In this document: positions 20,251 through 34,821 of the stretch, in pieces | How positions within the stretch are numbered: position 1 is the stretch's first letter | Layout: each line of letters starts with the position of its first letter | Assembly (NCBI GenBank): GCA_024509875.1 | Contig: JAMPIV010010569.1 | Location: 124,001-188,000 of the forward strand | Reading direction: 5' to 3' | Origin: Oreohelix idahoensis | Lineage: Eukaryota; Mollusca; Gastropoda; Stylommatophora; Oreohelicidae | DNA: 64,000 nt | The notes under the pieces: generated by a model | Seen by the model: only the letters and a program-made list of their open reading frames with translations | Told to the model about the DNA's origin: nothing | The model's database searches: none | Made by a program: the position numbers and the translations under genes

Positions 20251-21443
20251 AAACATTAATTTAAAGGCATGCAACATTATAAAGGTCATATAGCAGGATA
20301 CATTTACAGATTGCAATCATAATCACAACTATGTTTTGTTTTTTTAAACAAACAAGAAAGTAATGAAGAAAAAAACAGACAACAGAAAAAATAATAATAA
20401 TAATAAATAAAATAGAATAAAGTAAATAAATAAATAAATAAAGTAATATTTTTAAAAACACAAACAAAAACACAAAAAAAAAAAAAAATCCAAAATATTC
20501 GTACAGTAAATCAATAATTCGAACATAACCAGATTTAGGGTGGCATGGAATCAGAACGCATGAAGTATTTGAACAGTCTACAGATTTGGCGATCTGATGA
20601 GGGGAAAGCAGGGGCAGACTAAACGGTTGAGGTAATGGGCAGTGCCTGAGGTACTGGGCAGTGGCCAAGGTACTGGGCAGTGCCCGAGGTCCCACAGTAG
20701 TAGGGTATGCCCACTCTCCCCTAGCGTAATCCACTAGAAAAGTAATTAGTGGCCAATGACCCTTACTGCCCGGGGGACCCAAATCACTGTCAATACGCCA
20801 CTGGAAGAAAGAAAGGAATACTTCGCCCGAACAAACATATCATAATCTGCGACCAGGGAGAGCTGCACCTAGGGCCAGAAACATCGCTATGCGAAACATA
20901 TTGCTACGTAAACCACTACTTCAATAACATGTGAAGTGGTTTGATACAGACAGGATCCCTATAAATACACTGCACGGTATGGTGAGTGCGAGAAATGCCA
21001 GACAGAATCCAGGCAGGAGCAATGGAATGTGAGAATGACAGCAGAATCCAGACCTAAAATTAGATTGGGTTTGGAGATGTTGCCACATTCAATTAAAAGA
21101 CACTTATAGAAGGAACGATAATCATGCCCATAGTCCCGACGAAAGCCATCATCTGGTTTTTACACGTGCTCATGTAACTATAACATGTGCAGTAATGGAC
21201 GCTAATAGACCAATGATCTATCAAACCCGTTTAAATAAAATTAACAAAACAAGGACAGCGCCCACGAAGATTAAATGATAAAACAGCAATAAATATGAGA
21301 GAATAAATGGATATGAGAGAATAAATGGATATGAGAAAACTGTGGATAGAGAGCTAGGCAGAAGTAATCAAGGACTTTAAGAATTCTGGGTGTGTTCTAT
21401 GTACATGCGGCAAGACGGTTAGGGGGTTTAGGTGTTGTTGCTG
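20251..21443. other. Unassigned stretch
   Basis: It contains short direct repeats of GTACTGGGCAGTG near 20630-20690 and a doubled AGAGAATAAATGGATATG near 21297-21335. No gene or transposon terminus is recognised. Confidence 0.4.
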
Positions 21444-21636
<193 letters not shown>

Positions 21637-21778
21637 GACGTTACCAGCTCTATGCACCACCTTATCTTAGTCGCACTTTACGACATGCTTGAGAGTGATG
21701 TGTGCCTATTCTTTCTTTGTTTCTTCCAAGACCCCTAGGAACTACATGGGGCATCATAGTTCTCCATAATTTACAGCC

Positions 21779-22370
<592 letters not shown>

Positions 22371-22375
22371 ATTAG

Positions 22376-22436
22376 TCCCTTGGCTAGGCGGGGGTTGCCG
22401 TTCGGATGGTCCTGGTTCGATTCCCGGTAAACCTAT
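22376..22436 (+). other. tRNA-like sequence, perhaps a SINE head
   Basis: TTGGCTAGGCGGGGG resembles an A box and CTGGTTCGATTCCCGG is a good B box and T arm. The acceptor and anticodon stems do not pair well, so this is more likely a tRNA-derived SINE head or tRNA pseudogene than a working tRNA gene. Confidence 0.35.
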
Positions 22437-22539
22437 CACTTCTGTTGTTCTTCTGTTGTCTGGTCTTCTACTTGTTTATTTCTCACTGAGTGCCTGATAA
22501 CATACCTTTGTGTGTTGTTTGTTTATTTATTTACATTAG

Positions 22540-23090
22540 TCCAAGTCTTCTTAACCTTTTGCAAGTCCCGCAACCCTTTTCAACAGGGGTCGGCAACTAG
22601 TCGATCCCGATCTACCAGTAAAGCCCAAGGCATCATTTGGTTGATCTTTTGGTGACGGAAAGTGAAACGAATTTTTAACCTGTTAATTTCACCATCTCAC
22701 GCCGGCTCTTATTAACGCGGTGTCCCCAGGTTATAGCTACTTTCACTGCATTTCAAGTGAAAAACCCGCAAGTTAGCTGATTAACATTCACTGTATTCTT
22801 AAACTGTATGAGATAGAAAGCCATCTTTTCTCTAAAGTGAAGTTAACCTTCGGTAAAAATATTTAGTTTTAATTTTCCACCGCTGTGATGATGGGATAGC
22901 AGGAAGCAGATCGTGCAGCAAACATAAAAGTTATATATATTCTGGACTTATTCCAAATTCCAGATACACTGAAACCTGAAAACTGACATGAATTTATTAA
23001 GGTAGATCTTCAGAGAGCTAAATGTTTTTAAAGTAGATTCCTGCAACTCTGGGGTTGCTTACCTCAGGTTTAAAAAGGCTCTTAACCCAT
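22540..23090. mobile_element. Possible hAT-type remnant
   Basis: It contains CAGGGGTCGGCAACTAG, a motif common at hAT-type ends, and a similar reversed string (GGGGTTGCTTACCTCAGG) near 23050. Exact termini and an 8-bp target duplication were not found. There is no coding sequence. Confidence 0.3.
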
Positions 23091-23114
23091 TAGTTTCTTG
23101 CTCGCTAAATATGC

Positions 23115-23989
23115 AAGAATTGCGAAAAAGTGATATAAGTAAGAGTTTTACATGAGATGAACATAAAAAGTGATATAAGTAAGAGTTTTACATGAGATGA
23201 ACAGAAAAAGTGATATAAGTAAGAGTTTTACATGAGATGAACAGAAAAAATGATACAAGTAAGAGTTTTTACATGAGATGAGCAGAAAAAGTGATATAAG
23301 TAAGAGTTTTACATGAGATGAACAGAAAAAATGATACAAGTAAGAGTTTTTACATGAGATGAACATAAAAAGTGATATAAGTAAGAGTTTTACATGAGAT
23401 GAACAGAAAAAGTGATATAAGTAAGAGTTTTACATGAGATGAACAGAAAAAATGATACAAGTAAGAGTTTTTACATGAGATGAACAGAAAAAGTGATATA
23501 AGTAAGAGTTTTACATGAGATGAGCAGAAAAAGTGATACAAGTAAGAGTTTTTACATGATGAACAGAAAAAGTGATACACGTGTTTTTACATGAGATGAA
23601 CAGAAAAAGTGATACACGTGTTTTTTTTTTTTACATGAGATGAACAGAAAATGTGATACACGTGTTTTTACATGAGATGAACAGAAATAGTGATTCACGT
23701 GTTTTTACATGAGATGAGTAGAAAAATTGATACACGTGTTTTTACATGAGATGAACAGAAAAAGTGATACACGTGTTTTTACGTGAGATGAGTAGAAAAA
23801 GTGATACAAGTAAGAATTTTTACATGAGATGAACAGAAAAAATTATACACGTAAGTGTTTTTATATGAGATGAACAGAAAAGTGATACAAGTAAAAGTTG
23901 TTACATGAGATGAACAGAAAAAATGATACAAGTAAGTGTTTTACATGAGATGAATAGAAAAAGTGATACAAGTAAGAGTTTTAACATGA
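23115..23989. repeat. 37-40-bp minisatellite, left part
   Basis: The unit is GTGATATAAGTAAGAGTTTT, ACATGAGATGAACAGAAAAA. A shorter 37-bp form has GTGATACACGTGTTTTT. About 22 units. The array is interrupted at 23989 by the solo LTR and resumes at 25387. Confidence 0.9.
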
Positions 23990-25386
<1,397 letters not shown>

Positions 25387-26330
25387 CATGAGATGAACAG
25401 AAAAAGTGATACAAGTAAGTGTTTTACATGAGATGAATAGAAAAAAATGATACAAGTAAGAGTTTTTACATGAGATGAACAGAAAAAGTGATACAAGTGT
25501 TTTTACATGAGATGAACAGAAACAGTGATTCACGTGTTTTTACATGAGATGGATAGAAAAAGTGATACACGTGTTTTTACATGAGATGAGTAGAAAAATT
25601 GATACACGTGTTTTTACATGAGATGAATAGAAAAAGTGATTCAAGTGTTTTTACATGAGATGAGTAGAAAAAGTGATACAAGTAAGAATTTTTACATGAG
25701 ATGAACAGAAAAAATTATACACGTAAGTGTTTTTATATGAGATGAACAGAAACAGTGATGCAAGTAAAAGTTGTTACATGAGATGAATAGAAAAAGTGAT
25801 ACAAGTAAGAGTTTTTACATGAGATGAATAGAAAAAATGATTCACGTGTTTTTACATGAGATGGATAGAAAAAGTGATACACGTGTTTTTACATGAGATG
25901 AGTAGAAAAATTGATACACGTGTTTTTACATGAGATGAACAGAAAAAGTGATTCACGTGTTTTTACATGAGATGAGTAGAAAAATTGATACACGTGTTTT
26001 TACATGAGATGAACAGAAAAAGTGATTCACGTGTTTTTACATGAGATGAGTAGAAAAAGTGATACAAGTAAGAATTTTTACATGAGATGAAGAGAAAAAA
26101 TTATACACGTAAGTGTTTTTATATGAGATGAACAGAAAAAGTGATACAAGTAAAAGTTGTTACATTAGATGAACAGAAAAAGTGATACAAGTAAGTGTTT
26201 TACATGAGATGAATAGAAAAAGTGATGCAAGTAAGTGTTTTTACATGAGATGGACAGAAAAAGTGATACATGTGTTTTTACATAAGATGTACAGAAAAAG
26301 TGATACAAGTTTTTACATCTGATGGATGAC
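25387..26330. repeat. 37-40-bp minisatellite, right part
   Basis: Continuation of the array left of the solo LTR, about 24 units. Both unit forms are present, with the blocks GTGATTCACGTG and TTATACACGTAAGTG repeated in the same order as in the left part, so larger blocks were copied too. Confidence 0.9.
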
Positions 26331-26984
26331 TGCTTGAAGCCAAAGTTCATAGACCAGAAAACAATTGATGTCTGATGTTATTTGGGCACGTGACGTAGTG
26401 GCGAGGAGCTGTAATGGAATGCGGCTGTTCTGCATGAAAATATTATCCTTTCATTTAACCAATTAATAAACAACTGTATGTCACCAAATAAGATGCAGGA
26501 ACACTTGGCAAAACTGTTTATTAGAATGCAACATCATTAATTTTTCTCTCGAACATCAAATTTTAGAGGAGCAATATGATATGCCAAGCATGTAAGACAA
26601 AATGTTAATGGCGATATGTACAAGCACAGTTGATAAGTATGTTATGGTGTCGATACATCGAGATAATGTTCTTTGTCTTCAAAGTTCTTCTGCATCAGTC
26701 AATTCTTCGCTACCGCTTCTTGGCTCTGGCTGGCTCAACATAATCTTAATAATCTTGCACACGTAATCAAAAATAATCTTAACTTCCACTAATATGATTC
26801 TCTTCTCTCACTAAAATCTACATTTCTGAGAGCAACGGTCAGTCAGTATCCCCCGTACAGGTGACTCACAGTTAATTAAATGTCTTTCTTCTCATTCTTG
26901 TTATTTTTCAATGTTCTACCTAAAGGCCGTTATTTCGTTTCCCACCATTTCAGAAAATTGAGAACTTGTTTAATTAAAAGTACT
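26331..26984. other. Unassigned stretch
   Basis: AT-rich. No open frame, tRNA-like promoter or transposon end recognised. Confidence 0.45.
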
Positions 26985-26997
26985 AACACCATTGTCT

Positions 26998-27277
26998 TTT
27001 TTTTTTTTTTTTTTCCTTAACCAGCGGCACTTGGGCTTTCAGCCCTTCGGCCCAATGACATGTCATTGCGAGGCTGGGGAACCTGAGGACTTTCCTTCCA
27101 ACCCGGTCAGGAGCTTCGCTCCTTCCCATCCACAGAGGGTTTCTCACAGGAGCCGTTCAGGCTATTCAGTCAAATTTCCGGCCGTAAACATTTCTTCAAA
27201 CGCCGACGCCCGGGTTTGAACCATGAACACCTGGTCGCCAGTACAACGCCGAAGCCATTACACCAGCGCGGCTCCCC
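26998..27277 (-). mobile_element. tRNA-derived SINE, family A
   Basis: On the minus strand: head GGGGAGCCGCGCTGGTGTAA, B-box-like GGTTCAAACCCGG, body AGCGAAGCTCCTGACCGGGT, then AATGACATGTCATTGGGCC (a palindrome) and a terminal A-run. It is flanked by AACACCATTGTCT (26985-26997 and 27278-27290). The fresh 13-bp duplication and intact A-run indicate a recent insertion. Confidence 0.92.
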
Positions 27278-27455
27278 AACACCATTGTCTACAGGAAGCC
27301 AAGCGTCCATTCTTGCCCATAATTATTTCAGCTTCTATCCTTTAAGGTCATCTTTCCCAAAATACTACGTGGGAAAGTTAATCACTCTTGTAACAGTTGA
27401 GAACTCCGCCTAGGCCGGTCCCAAGCCCGGCTGAAAAAGGAGGAGGGCGGCCTGC

Positions 27456-28360
27456 ATGGAGGCCGTAAGGAGGCAGCCCCTCCACCATGCAAAGGCACAA
27501 CTGGCCAATCACCTGTTTGCTTTAAAACATGATTACACGAAATACAAGAGAGAAAACCGGACTGATTCTAAAGGCGACGAACTGGAACGAACTACGACTT
27601 ATGGAACTTGGAACACAAGAAGTATAAATGGGAAAGAAGAGGAGCTGGTGGAAGAGATGAGGAAAGCAAAACTAGAAATCCTGGCTATTACGGAAACAAA
27701 GAAAAAGAAAGAGCTAAAGGGGGCGTGGGTTGCATTGTGGCCAAAAACCAGAAAGATAGTATCAAGGGATGGAACTTTGTCTCGGAGCGCATTATGGTTG
27801 TAAAACTAAAAGAAGGAGAAACCATAGTCAACCTGGTCATAGTGTATGGGCCAAATGAGGATGAGAGAGCAGAGGTCAAGGAAGAATTCTTCGAGCTGCT
27901 GCAAAGGACAGTGGATGACTGCCTAGATGAAATTATCATGCTCGGAGATTTCAATGCCAGAGTTGGAAATGACCATGCTAGATGGGGTGGAGTTATCGGA
28001 AGATATGGAGAAGATACTCTCAATGACAGTGGAAAGCGACTCCTTAGATTCTGCAGTGAGCAGAATCTAATCATTACAAACACAAAGTTCCCCCATAAGC
28101 GCAGAAATGCATATACTAGGTGTGAACCAACAAAGAATGAGAAGTCAGTGATCGACTATGCCATTGTTAGGAGGAGCTCATTCAAATATGTCCGGAATGC
28201 TAGAGTCTGGAGGGGGCCAGAGATTGGAAGTAATCACTACCTGCTTACAATCAAAAGAACAACTGAAAGAGTTGCCCAGCCTAGGAACTGCCCAGCATCA
28301 CGCAAGAAACCAAGTAAATGAACGGAAGAAATGAGCATTAAGACCTACAAGCTGAGAGAG
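27456..28360 (+). pseudogene. LINE endonuclease (APE-type), frameshifted
   Basis: Motifs in order are TYGTWNTRSINGK, KLEILAITETKK, a frame change near 27710, VIVYGPNEDER, IIMLGDFNARVG, SVIDYAIVRRSS and GSNHYLL. The GDFNARVG and S-N-H motifs are the catalytic Asp/Asn and His of APE-type LINE endonucleases, which nick the target DNA. The frame continues as SIKTYKLRE up to 28360, where the solo LTR interrupts it. Confidence 0.88.
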
Positions 28361-29950
28361 TGTCGTAAATTTATTTGAGATAGGTCTTAGAAATAGTGGT
28401 CCCGTTAGAGTGAAGAATGATGGTGAAGGCTCTATGATAGAAAGGGGTAAGAAATAGATAGTTGATTCACAAGGGTGCTGGAAAGAGTAAGGACAGTCTC
28501 TGAGATCGGGTAATTTCTCCGATCTGCCTATCTTACAACAATTTTTGTTTATCTGTAGACTCCTAAACCTCTCCTGGCTAAACAATTTTTGCCAGTTACT
28601 CAACACTCATGTACACACACCAATTTGGTGCTTCAAACTCACATACGTGAATACAAATTACATATAACATATATGGGGTAATGGATCGGCCAACACAGTA
28701 ATATCAGTTTTATGGTGTTTATTATCATTAAACCAAAATCACAACATTTAGCATGGTACAGTCAAAAATCATAGTTACAGAAAAATACAAATAACAAGGT
28801 GGGGGTGGTGGTGGTGGGGGGGAGGGGGTTGAGGAGTAGTATCCCAATATGCCCTTCCCGCTTGTATAGACAAAAAAAACCCAGTCCAAAGACAAGTGGT
28901 TATCAGAAAGAGATAATTTAACCCAAAAAGATAGATTAAGTTATTCTGATAGGGGGTTTTACAATATTTGGTATGGGGTGTAGGAAGAGAGTCCTAGTAT
29001 TCTCCAAGTTATCCCTTGACTAAGCAGATTAAGGGAGGGGAAATAAGCTAAGGTAAGCAATCCCACTTACAGAGAACAATACAAGGGATACAGTATAAGG
29101 ATATTTACCAAGTAACGAGAATTATAAGGTTAGCTAATATCTCTCATTCATTCATGCACGCTAGCGATGGCCATCACACATTTTCTCACACTTACCGCTC
29201 AGTGAATCTGGCACTCCATAGAATAACACAAACAGCAATTAAATTACTCAATAAACTGTCTGAGTCTTTTCCTTCGTTTTCCAGCCCCAGACTAGCGGGT
29301 TTGGCGTTTAGCAAATTTTCCCGCAATCGCTGGAAGGTGAAGCATTAGTGTTCCTTTTTGATTATCTAAAGGTTTCTATGGGATGACACTGGCACAGGTA
29401 AAGTTATGAGAAGGTAGTGGTCTCCTGGATTTTCACCGCTGGTGGTGTAAAACTTCTATAGCGTGATGACAAAGACTGAACAGTGAGGTATGTTTTTCTT
29501 CAGTTTTTTTTTTTTATAAAATCCAGTGAGAAACACGTTACTGTCAGTGTACATAGATGATAGATTCTTTTCCACATTAGACCAGTAAAAATAAAATATA
29601 TCGCTCTGGCAATTGTTCTTCTCCAGTTAATCTTTACAGATTATATTGATTTATGATTTAAATGTTCTTGGGTCTGCTTTCTCTCATGTAAATTTAGACA
29701 GCGAGACCGCACAGGCCGCCACAAGATTTTATTTAAAAGTTCAACAATTCTGGATGTTGAAGAACCGAGTCTGGAGGACTCTATAATTGCTGGGACGCAA
29801 AGGTGTATGATCATTCTATGTGAAAAAATAGAAAAACATGAAATCATATTCTGACGCGCGATAATTTTACAGTTAAGACTATTTTATACACTCGCATATT
29901 CAATTATATATATTTAATAAAAAACTCTCCGCGAGTCTAATGGTTAAAAA

Positions 29951-30011
<61 letters not shown>

Positions 30012-30997
30012 ATATATATATATAATATATATATATATATAATATATATATATAATATATATATACAGAACTAAACTGTATTAATTGGTTATAAATCCCT
30101 TAACGGCTTCAAAATTAAATTTAAGCATCTATTATATTGGGAAATAATGTAAAGATATCATTTAATTTACAACTGGAAACTTTTGAGATGGGTTTATTTA
30201 ATAGGTTTAAATTAACACAAAATCCAGTGAAATAAAAATGAAAAAACTAGACCACTGATCACTTGAAACTAATATATTTTACCGTTGCACAGAATGAATT
30301 CACTCCAATATAGCCGAAAATCCAGAGGAAATCTAGCAGGATTCTACTATAAGCTAGTGCTTCTTTAAATCTCTGGCAAACGAATGATGAACTGCATTCT
30401 TCAGTGGTCTCAATATATATTAAATGAAATGAGAGGTAATATCTAGATGTTAAGTTTAACGCCTTATTTGAAATCAGGGAACTTTCTGATTCCTGCGCCG
30501 CCAGTCCCCGCTCTATTACCCAACTCTCTGACCGCTCGTCTTTCCCGTTCGTCTCGTTCTGCGAGCGGTTTCAGCGCTCTTCTCTGTTTCGCACTGAGAT
30601 GCTAGACGAAGGCGTGAAACTGCTTCGTCCGTTTTGGGGACCAACACTGCCTTTGATCGTTAACCGCTTTCCTCGTTGGACTCTGGCAACGCCCTACTAC
30701 GCAGGAGGACTGGCAAAGTAGGGAAATTGCTGCTTATAATCGCTCTAGAGATTGGCAGTAGGCGTGGTTTAACCTCCCGTAAGGCGAAGCATTGTCCTGG
30801 ATGCACGCATGAAAACTGTTTATCATATTAATTAGCCCACGTTGTAGAAATCCACGTTTCTATTGTGCATGCTAATGAGACCGCGTGAAATCCACGCTGA
30901 CTATTGTGTTTCACACAAATCCAGGGGCTGCGATGCTATACGAGGCTACAATCCTATCATCTCACGGTTCAGGGAAAGGTAAGTTTCATCCGTCACA
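28361..30997 (-). mobile_element. 2.6-kb solo LTR inside the LINE, GAGAG target duplication
   Basis: Plus-strand ends are TGTCGTAAATTT and ATCCGTCACA. GAGAG flanks it (28356-28360 and 30998-31002) and removing it rejoins the LINE reading frame exactly. It is related to the LTR at 40872-43290 in reverse: both share the poly(A) neighbourhood ATAATAAAC and the block AAAGGGGTAAGAAATA near one end. That fixes the sense strand as minus. A TATA-like TTATAAGC lies near 30735 (minus). It holds a G-rich run at 28799-28830 and CA/TA microsatellites at 29951-30064. Confidence 0.82.
29951..30064. repeat. (CA)n(TA)n microsatellite
   Basis: About 19 CA units followed by interrupted TA repeats, inside the solo LTR. 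Confidence 0.95.
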
Positions 30998-31002
30998 GAG
31001 AG

Positions 31003-33136
31003 CCAGAAATTAAGACCAGATATCAGGGGCTTATTGCTACAGCAGTGAGAAACACAGAAGAACAACTTGATGACTTGGAAACCCTGTGGCTTAAATTCAA
31101 GGACATCATAAAAACAGCTGCTGCAGAAGCAAATGGTGAAGTCCGACTTGGGAACAAGAGAAAGAGGACACCTTGGTGGACAGAGTAAGTCAAATAGAAA
31201 ATAAGAGAGAAGAAATGGCATGGAAACAATACTTAGGAGCTAAATACACAGCAGGACAGATAGAGAAATATAGATAATATGTGATACTCAGAACAGAAGC
31301 AAAGAACAAGGTGCTAGCAGAAAAACAGAAGTCCTGGGAAGAATTTGGAGAAAAGCTAGAAAAAGATGCGCAAGAAAACCAGAAATTGTTCTATAAGACC
31401 CTAAAGAACATGAGGAAGGAAAAACAATGCCATCTCAAATTTATAAAGGACAAGCAAGGCAAACTGCTTACTGCCCCGAAAGAAGTAATGGAAAGATGGA
31501 AAGAATATTCTCAGAACTCCTTGAGGGTGAGCAAGGTCAAGCATCAGAAATGATAACTACTAGCACAGAAGAGGAAACAAATGGTGATGAAGATGACATA
31601 AAGATGGAAGAACTGAAGGCAGCACTGGAGAAAATCAAGATGGGTAAAGCAGCAGGTCATGATGGTATAACACCAGAAATGGTTAAGTACATGGGAGCAT
31701 CAGGCGACCTATTACTCTTAAGGGTCCTACAGGCAGCGTGGTGCAACAAGACCATACCAAAGGACTGGGAGATTGCCATCATAACACCAATTTTCAAAAA
31801 GGGTGACAATCGACAATGTGGAAACCATAGAGGCATATCTCTTCTCAGTGTCCCTGGTAAAATCTACTCTAGAATCCTAGAGCAGAGACTCCGACGCCTA
31901 GCTGAGCCACAATTGGATGAGGTCCAGTGCGGATTCCGAGCAAACCGAAGTACTCAAGACCTAATCTTCACACTCAGACAACTGAGTGAAAAGGCCCTTG
32001 AGTATAAGAGTGAGATCCATCGCTGTTTCATAGATCTGGAAAAGGCATTTGACAGGGTCCCCTGGAGCAAAATATGGGACTGTTTGGCAAGGAAGAACAT
32101 TCCAGCACCTCTGATTCATGCTATGCAGAGCTTCTACAAGTCTTGCAGAAATTATGTGAGGACAGCAAACCATTAAGTCAGAAGAGTTCAGGACCACCAC
32201 TGGTGTAAGACAAGGTGATATCCTTTCACCTTATCTTTTCATACTCCTCATGGACGATGTTATCAAGTCACGTAAGTAGAGAACAAGAACGTATTCAGTG
32301 GGGTACTGGAAGATGAGACAGGTATGTATTTCAGAGCTGGCATTTGCTGATGATGTTGCCCTGATTGCTAAATCAGAGGCACATCTCCAATCCAACCTGC
32401 AAGTCTGGAAGGAAGAGCTGGAGGAGAGAGGGATGGTCAAAAGCAGCTCTAAAACAAAATCCATGGTGATATCACGAGAAGAAAGAGTACATCAGATAAG
32501 TTGGGAGAACAGGTCCTGGAGCAGGTCGACCACTTTAAATATCTAGGAGCTTTTATAGACCGAAAGGGAGGCATCAAAGAAGAGTTGGCCACTCGAAAAG
32601 CAGCAGCTGGGAGACTTTTTCAGGCCATAAATCGAGGATTTCTCAGCAAGAGAGAGGTTGGTAAGAAAACGAAGATGGCTGTATACCGCTCCACCTATGT
32701 CCCAGTCTTGACATATGGATGCGAGTCATGGGCAATGACTACAACCCATAAAAGCCAGATCCAAACCTCAGAAATGAGGTATCTGAGGAAGGTGGTTGAA
32801 GTAACAAGAAGAGACATGGTCCGCAACCAGACGATACGTCAAGGCCTAAAATCCCACCCCCTGCAGACCCAAGTAGAACAGGCCCCACTAAGATGGTTTG
32901 GCCATGTCTGCAGAATGGGAGAAGATCGGCTACCACGACAAGCATGGGAAACAAAGAACCAAGGATCCAGACCCCGAGGACGACCCAGAGTCCGCTGGGA
33001 GGACAACATTAGACAATCTTTGAAGGACCGAGGACTAGAATGGAACCAGGCAAGGAGGAAAACAGCCGATAGGATAGTCTGGCGCTCTCGCTTCCAAACC
33101 TCTACACCTCACGGTAGAAGGGGAACGACTAAGTAA
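31003..33136 (+). pseudogene. LINE reverse transcriptase, frameshifted
   Basis: After the LTR the frame resumes PEIKTRYQGLI. RT motifs follow in several frames: KMGKAAGHDGITPEMV, WEIAIITPIFKKGD, NHRGISLLSVPGKI, QCGFRANRSTQDLIF, FIDLEKAFDRVPW, a stop after TANH near 32176, TTGVRQGDILSP, then LAFADDVALIAKSE carrying the FADD catalytic pair. It ends with VLTYGCESW and RPRGRPRVRWED and a stop at 33136. The frame changes near 31200, 31550, 32180, 32270 and 32510 show it is dead. Confidence 0.9.
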
Positions 33137-33156
33137 GTAAGTAAGTAACAGTTGAG

Positions 33157-33868
33157 TGACCTAAGCTGTTCTCATGAAGTTGCTAACATGGGTTAAAACA
33201 AAGTTCTAAAAAAAATCGCTACATGTCTCTTTGTCCAATTTAATAGAATTACTGTTTTCTTCCCTCGTGAGACGTTCTCCTGACCTGAGTCAACTTCTAA
33301 AGTTCATTGTTCTAGCTATAGCAGCAGCATCGTGTCACAAAGTATCCTTTGTCTTTTTCTCACAACCTATTTATATTTCTCTGTCTCTGCGACTGTGGCT
33401 GACGAAGGGTTGATCCAGGAACATCCCGTAATTCTAGTGTATCTTTCACTTGTAAAATTGGGTCCGTACCAATTGTAATTTTTTTTCTGTCTCTGCCATT
33501 TAAGGCAGTAGACATAATTAATCTTCTCCAGTTAATCGATACATACGGCGTTCCCGTGCGTGCACTGGGAATGTTTAAGGTCTTTTACCGCCATAAAATC
33601 CTTAAAGAACTTGTCGCGAAATCGATACCTGGATAATAATTATTATTATTGGTAATTTATCAACACAAGAATACGTTTTCGTTTTAAATGTCTTGTTCAA
33701 ACCGTAACATTTTAACAGTATTGAGTTTGTTTCCTCTCTCTTTTTTTACGATTAGTAATTATTTTTGTTTTAGCTATCCTGATTGATGTAGATATCAAAG
33801 TTTACACTGACAAATATATATGTGAGTTATATTTCTATTACGTGAGTTATATCTGTAACGTGTGAGTT
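33157..33868. other. Unassigned stretch with one diverged 58-bp unit
   Basis: At 33388-33445 the string GACTGTGGCTGACGAAGGGT, then GTAATTCTAGTGTATCTTTCA, is a diverged single copy of the 58-bp minisatellite at 11.8-12.8 kb. This is therefore a candidate source sequence for that array. Nothing else was recognised. Three short GTGAGTTAT repeats lie at 33822-33870. Confidence 0.5.
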
Positions 33869-33880
33869 ATATTTCTATTA

Positions 33881-34172
33881 GGGACCGAAGACGCGTCAAC
33901 AGTGAGAAATGCAGTTAGCGACCCATATCTAGACTGCTTGCGTCAGGGTCAGCGAACCAGAGCTGACCAAGACCCTACTTCACCTCCAAGTGGTGGTCCT
34001 GGAAACAGGTTGCATCACTGCAGTCTGGCTGAGTGAGTAAGGATCGAAGAGGTCCCAAAAATGCCGTGCTAAGTCGGATGTGTCGGCCGAAAGGCGCAAA
34101 TATAGCAGCTTTGCTGTAAACGGACACAACGCAACCAATGTCCTTTTCAGGACGAACGAAGAAGAATACGAA
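33881..34172 (+). mobile_element. 292-bp retroposon-like insert of unknown family
   Basis: It is flanked by the 12-bp direct repeat ATATTTCTATTA (33869-33880 and 34173-34184). It starts GGGACCGAAGACGCG and ends GACGAACGAAGAAGAATACG. No tRNA-like A or B box is obvious. It may be a SINE with another promoter or a LINE 3' fragment with a GAA-rich tail. Confidence 0.6.
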
Positions 34173-34735
34173 ATATTTCTATTATGTGAGTTATATTTCG
34201 ATTGGGTGCGTTATGTTTTTTTAAGTGTTAAATTAGGCCGCATGTCTAAATAAAAAATAAAAAAAGGAAATAAAGCTGGATGATACTGAATGAATATGGT
34301 AATAGAAAAAGAACGCTTGTGAAAAGATTGAAAAAGAATAATTTAGCCTGACGTCAGCATAGCCAGTCCATTCAACATTCTATTAATCAGTGAATTAATC
34401 AACCGTGAAATGATCTAAACAGTAAATCTCGGCATTTCCGCACAGATATTACATTTCTCTGGAACATTCTGAGACTTGACATTTATGGACAGCAAGTGCA
34501 TTTCTCTGTTACTGCAAAACACAGGCGTTGTCTTTTAAAGGAATAATAAAATACAATTCTAAAAATGTGACCCCATATAAAAATAAAACTAAATGGCTGG
34601 TCTATAACTGTCTTTCACGGGTCGACCCTAGAAAGTTTTGCTTCCCTCCCAACCCCCTTTTTTTCAGCCCCCCCCCTTCCCCCCCCCATATACATGTTTT
34701 AGAACGCACCCTACCTGTCTCGACAAATTACTTTA

Positions 34736-34740
<5 letters not shown>

Positions 34741-34818
<78 letters not shown>
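34741..34818. repeat. (TA)n microsatellite
   Basis: About 39 TA units, directly abutting the end of an element D fragment. Confidence 0.96.

Positions 34819-34821
<3 letters not shown>

Larger units (their letters stand above)
27402..33144 (+). mobile_element. Near full-length RTE-type LINE, split by a solo LTR
   Basis: It is flanked by GTAACAGTTGAG (27390-27401 and 33145-33156), partly shared with the AAGT tail. Without the 2.6-kb LTR at 28361-30997 the element is about 3.1 kb, the usual RTE size. The 5' end is AACTCCGCCTAGGCCGG. The order is endonuclease, reverse transcriptase, then a C-terminal zinc-free region with VLTYGCESW, and an (AAGT)n tail. Several frameshifts and stops make it inactive. 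The 3' part matches 1976-2619 closely. Confidence 0.92.

Noticed and set aside
20261..20782. 174-codon minus-strand open frame
   Set aside because: Its second half is low-complexity and hydrophobic from AT-rich DNA, it overlaps a retroelement tail, and no family is recognised.
22376..22436. A functional tRNA gene
   Set aside because: The B box is good but the acceptor and anticodon stems pair poorly, so it is listed only as tRNA-like.
27688..28083. 131-codon open frame antisense to the LINE endonuclease
   Set aside because: Shadow of the conserved endonuclease coding strand.
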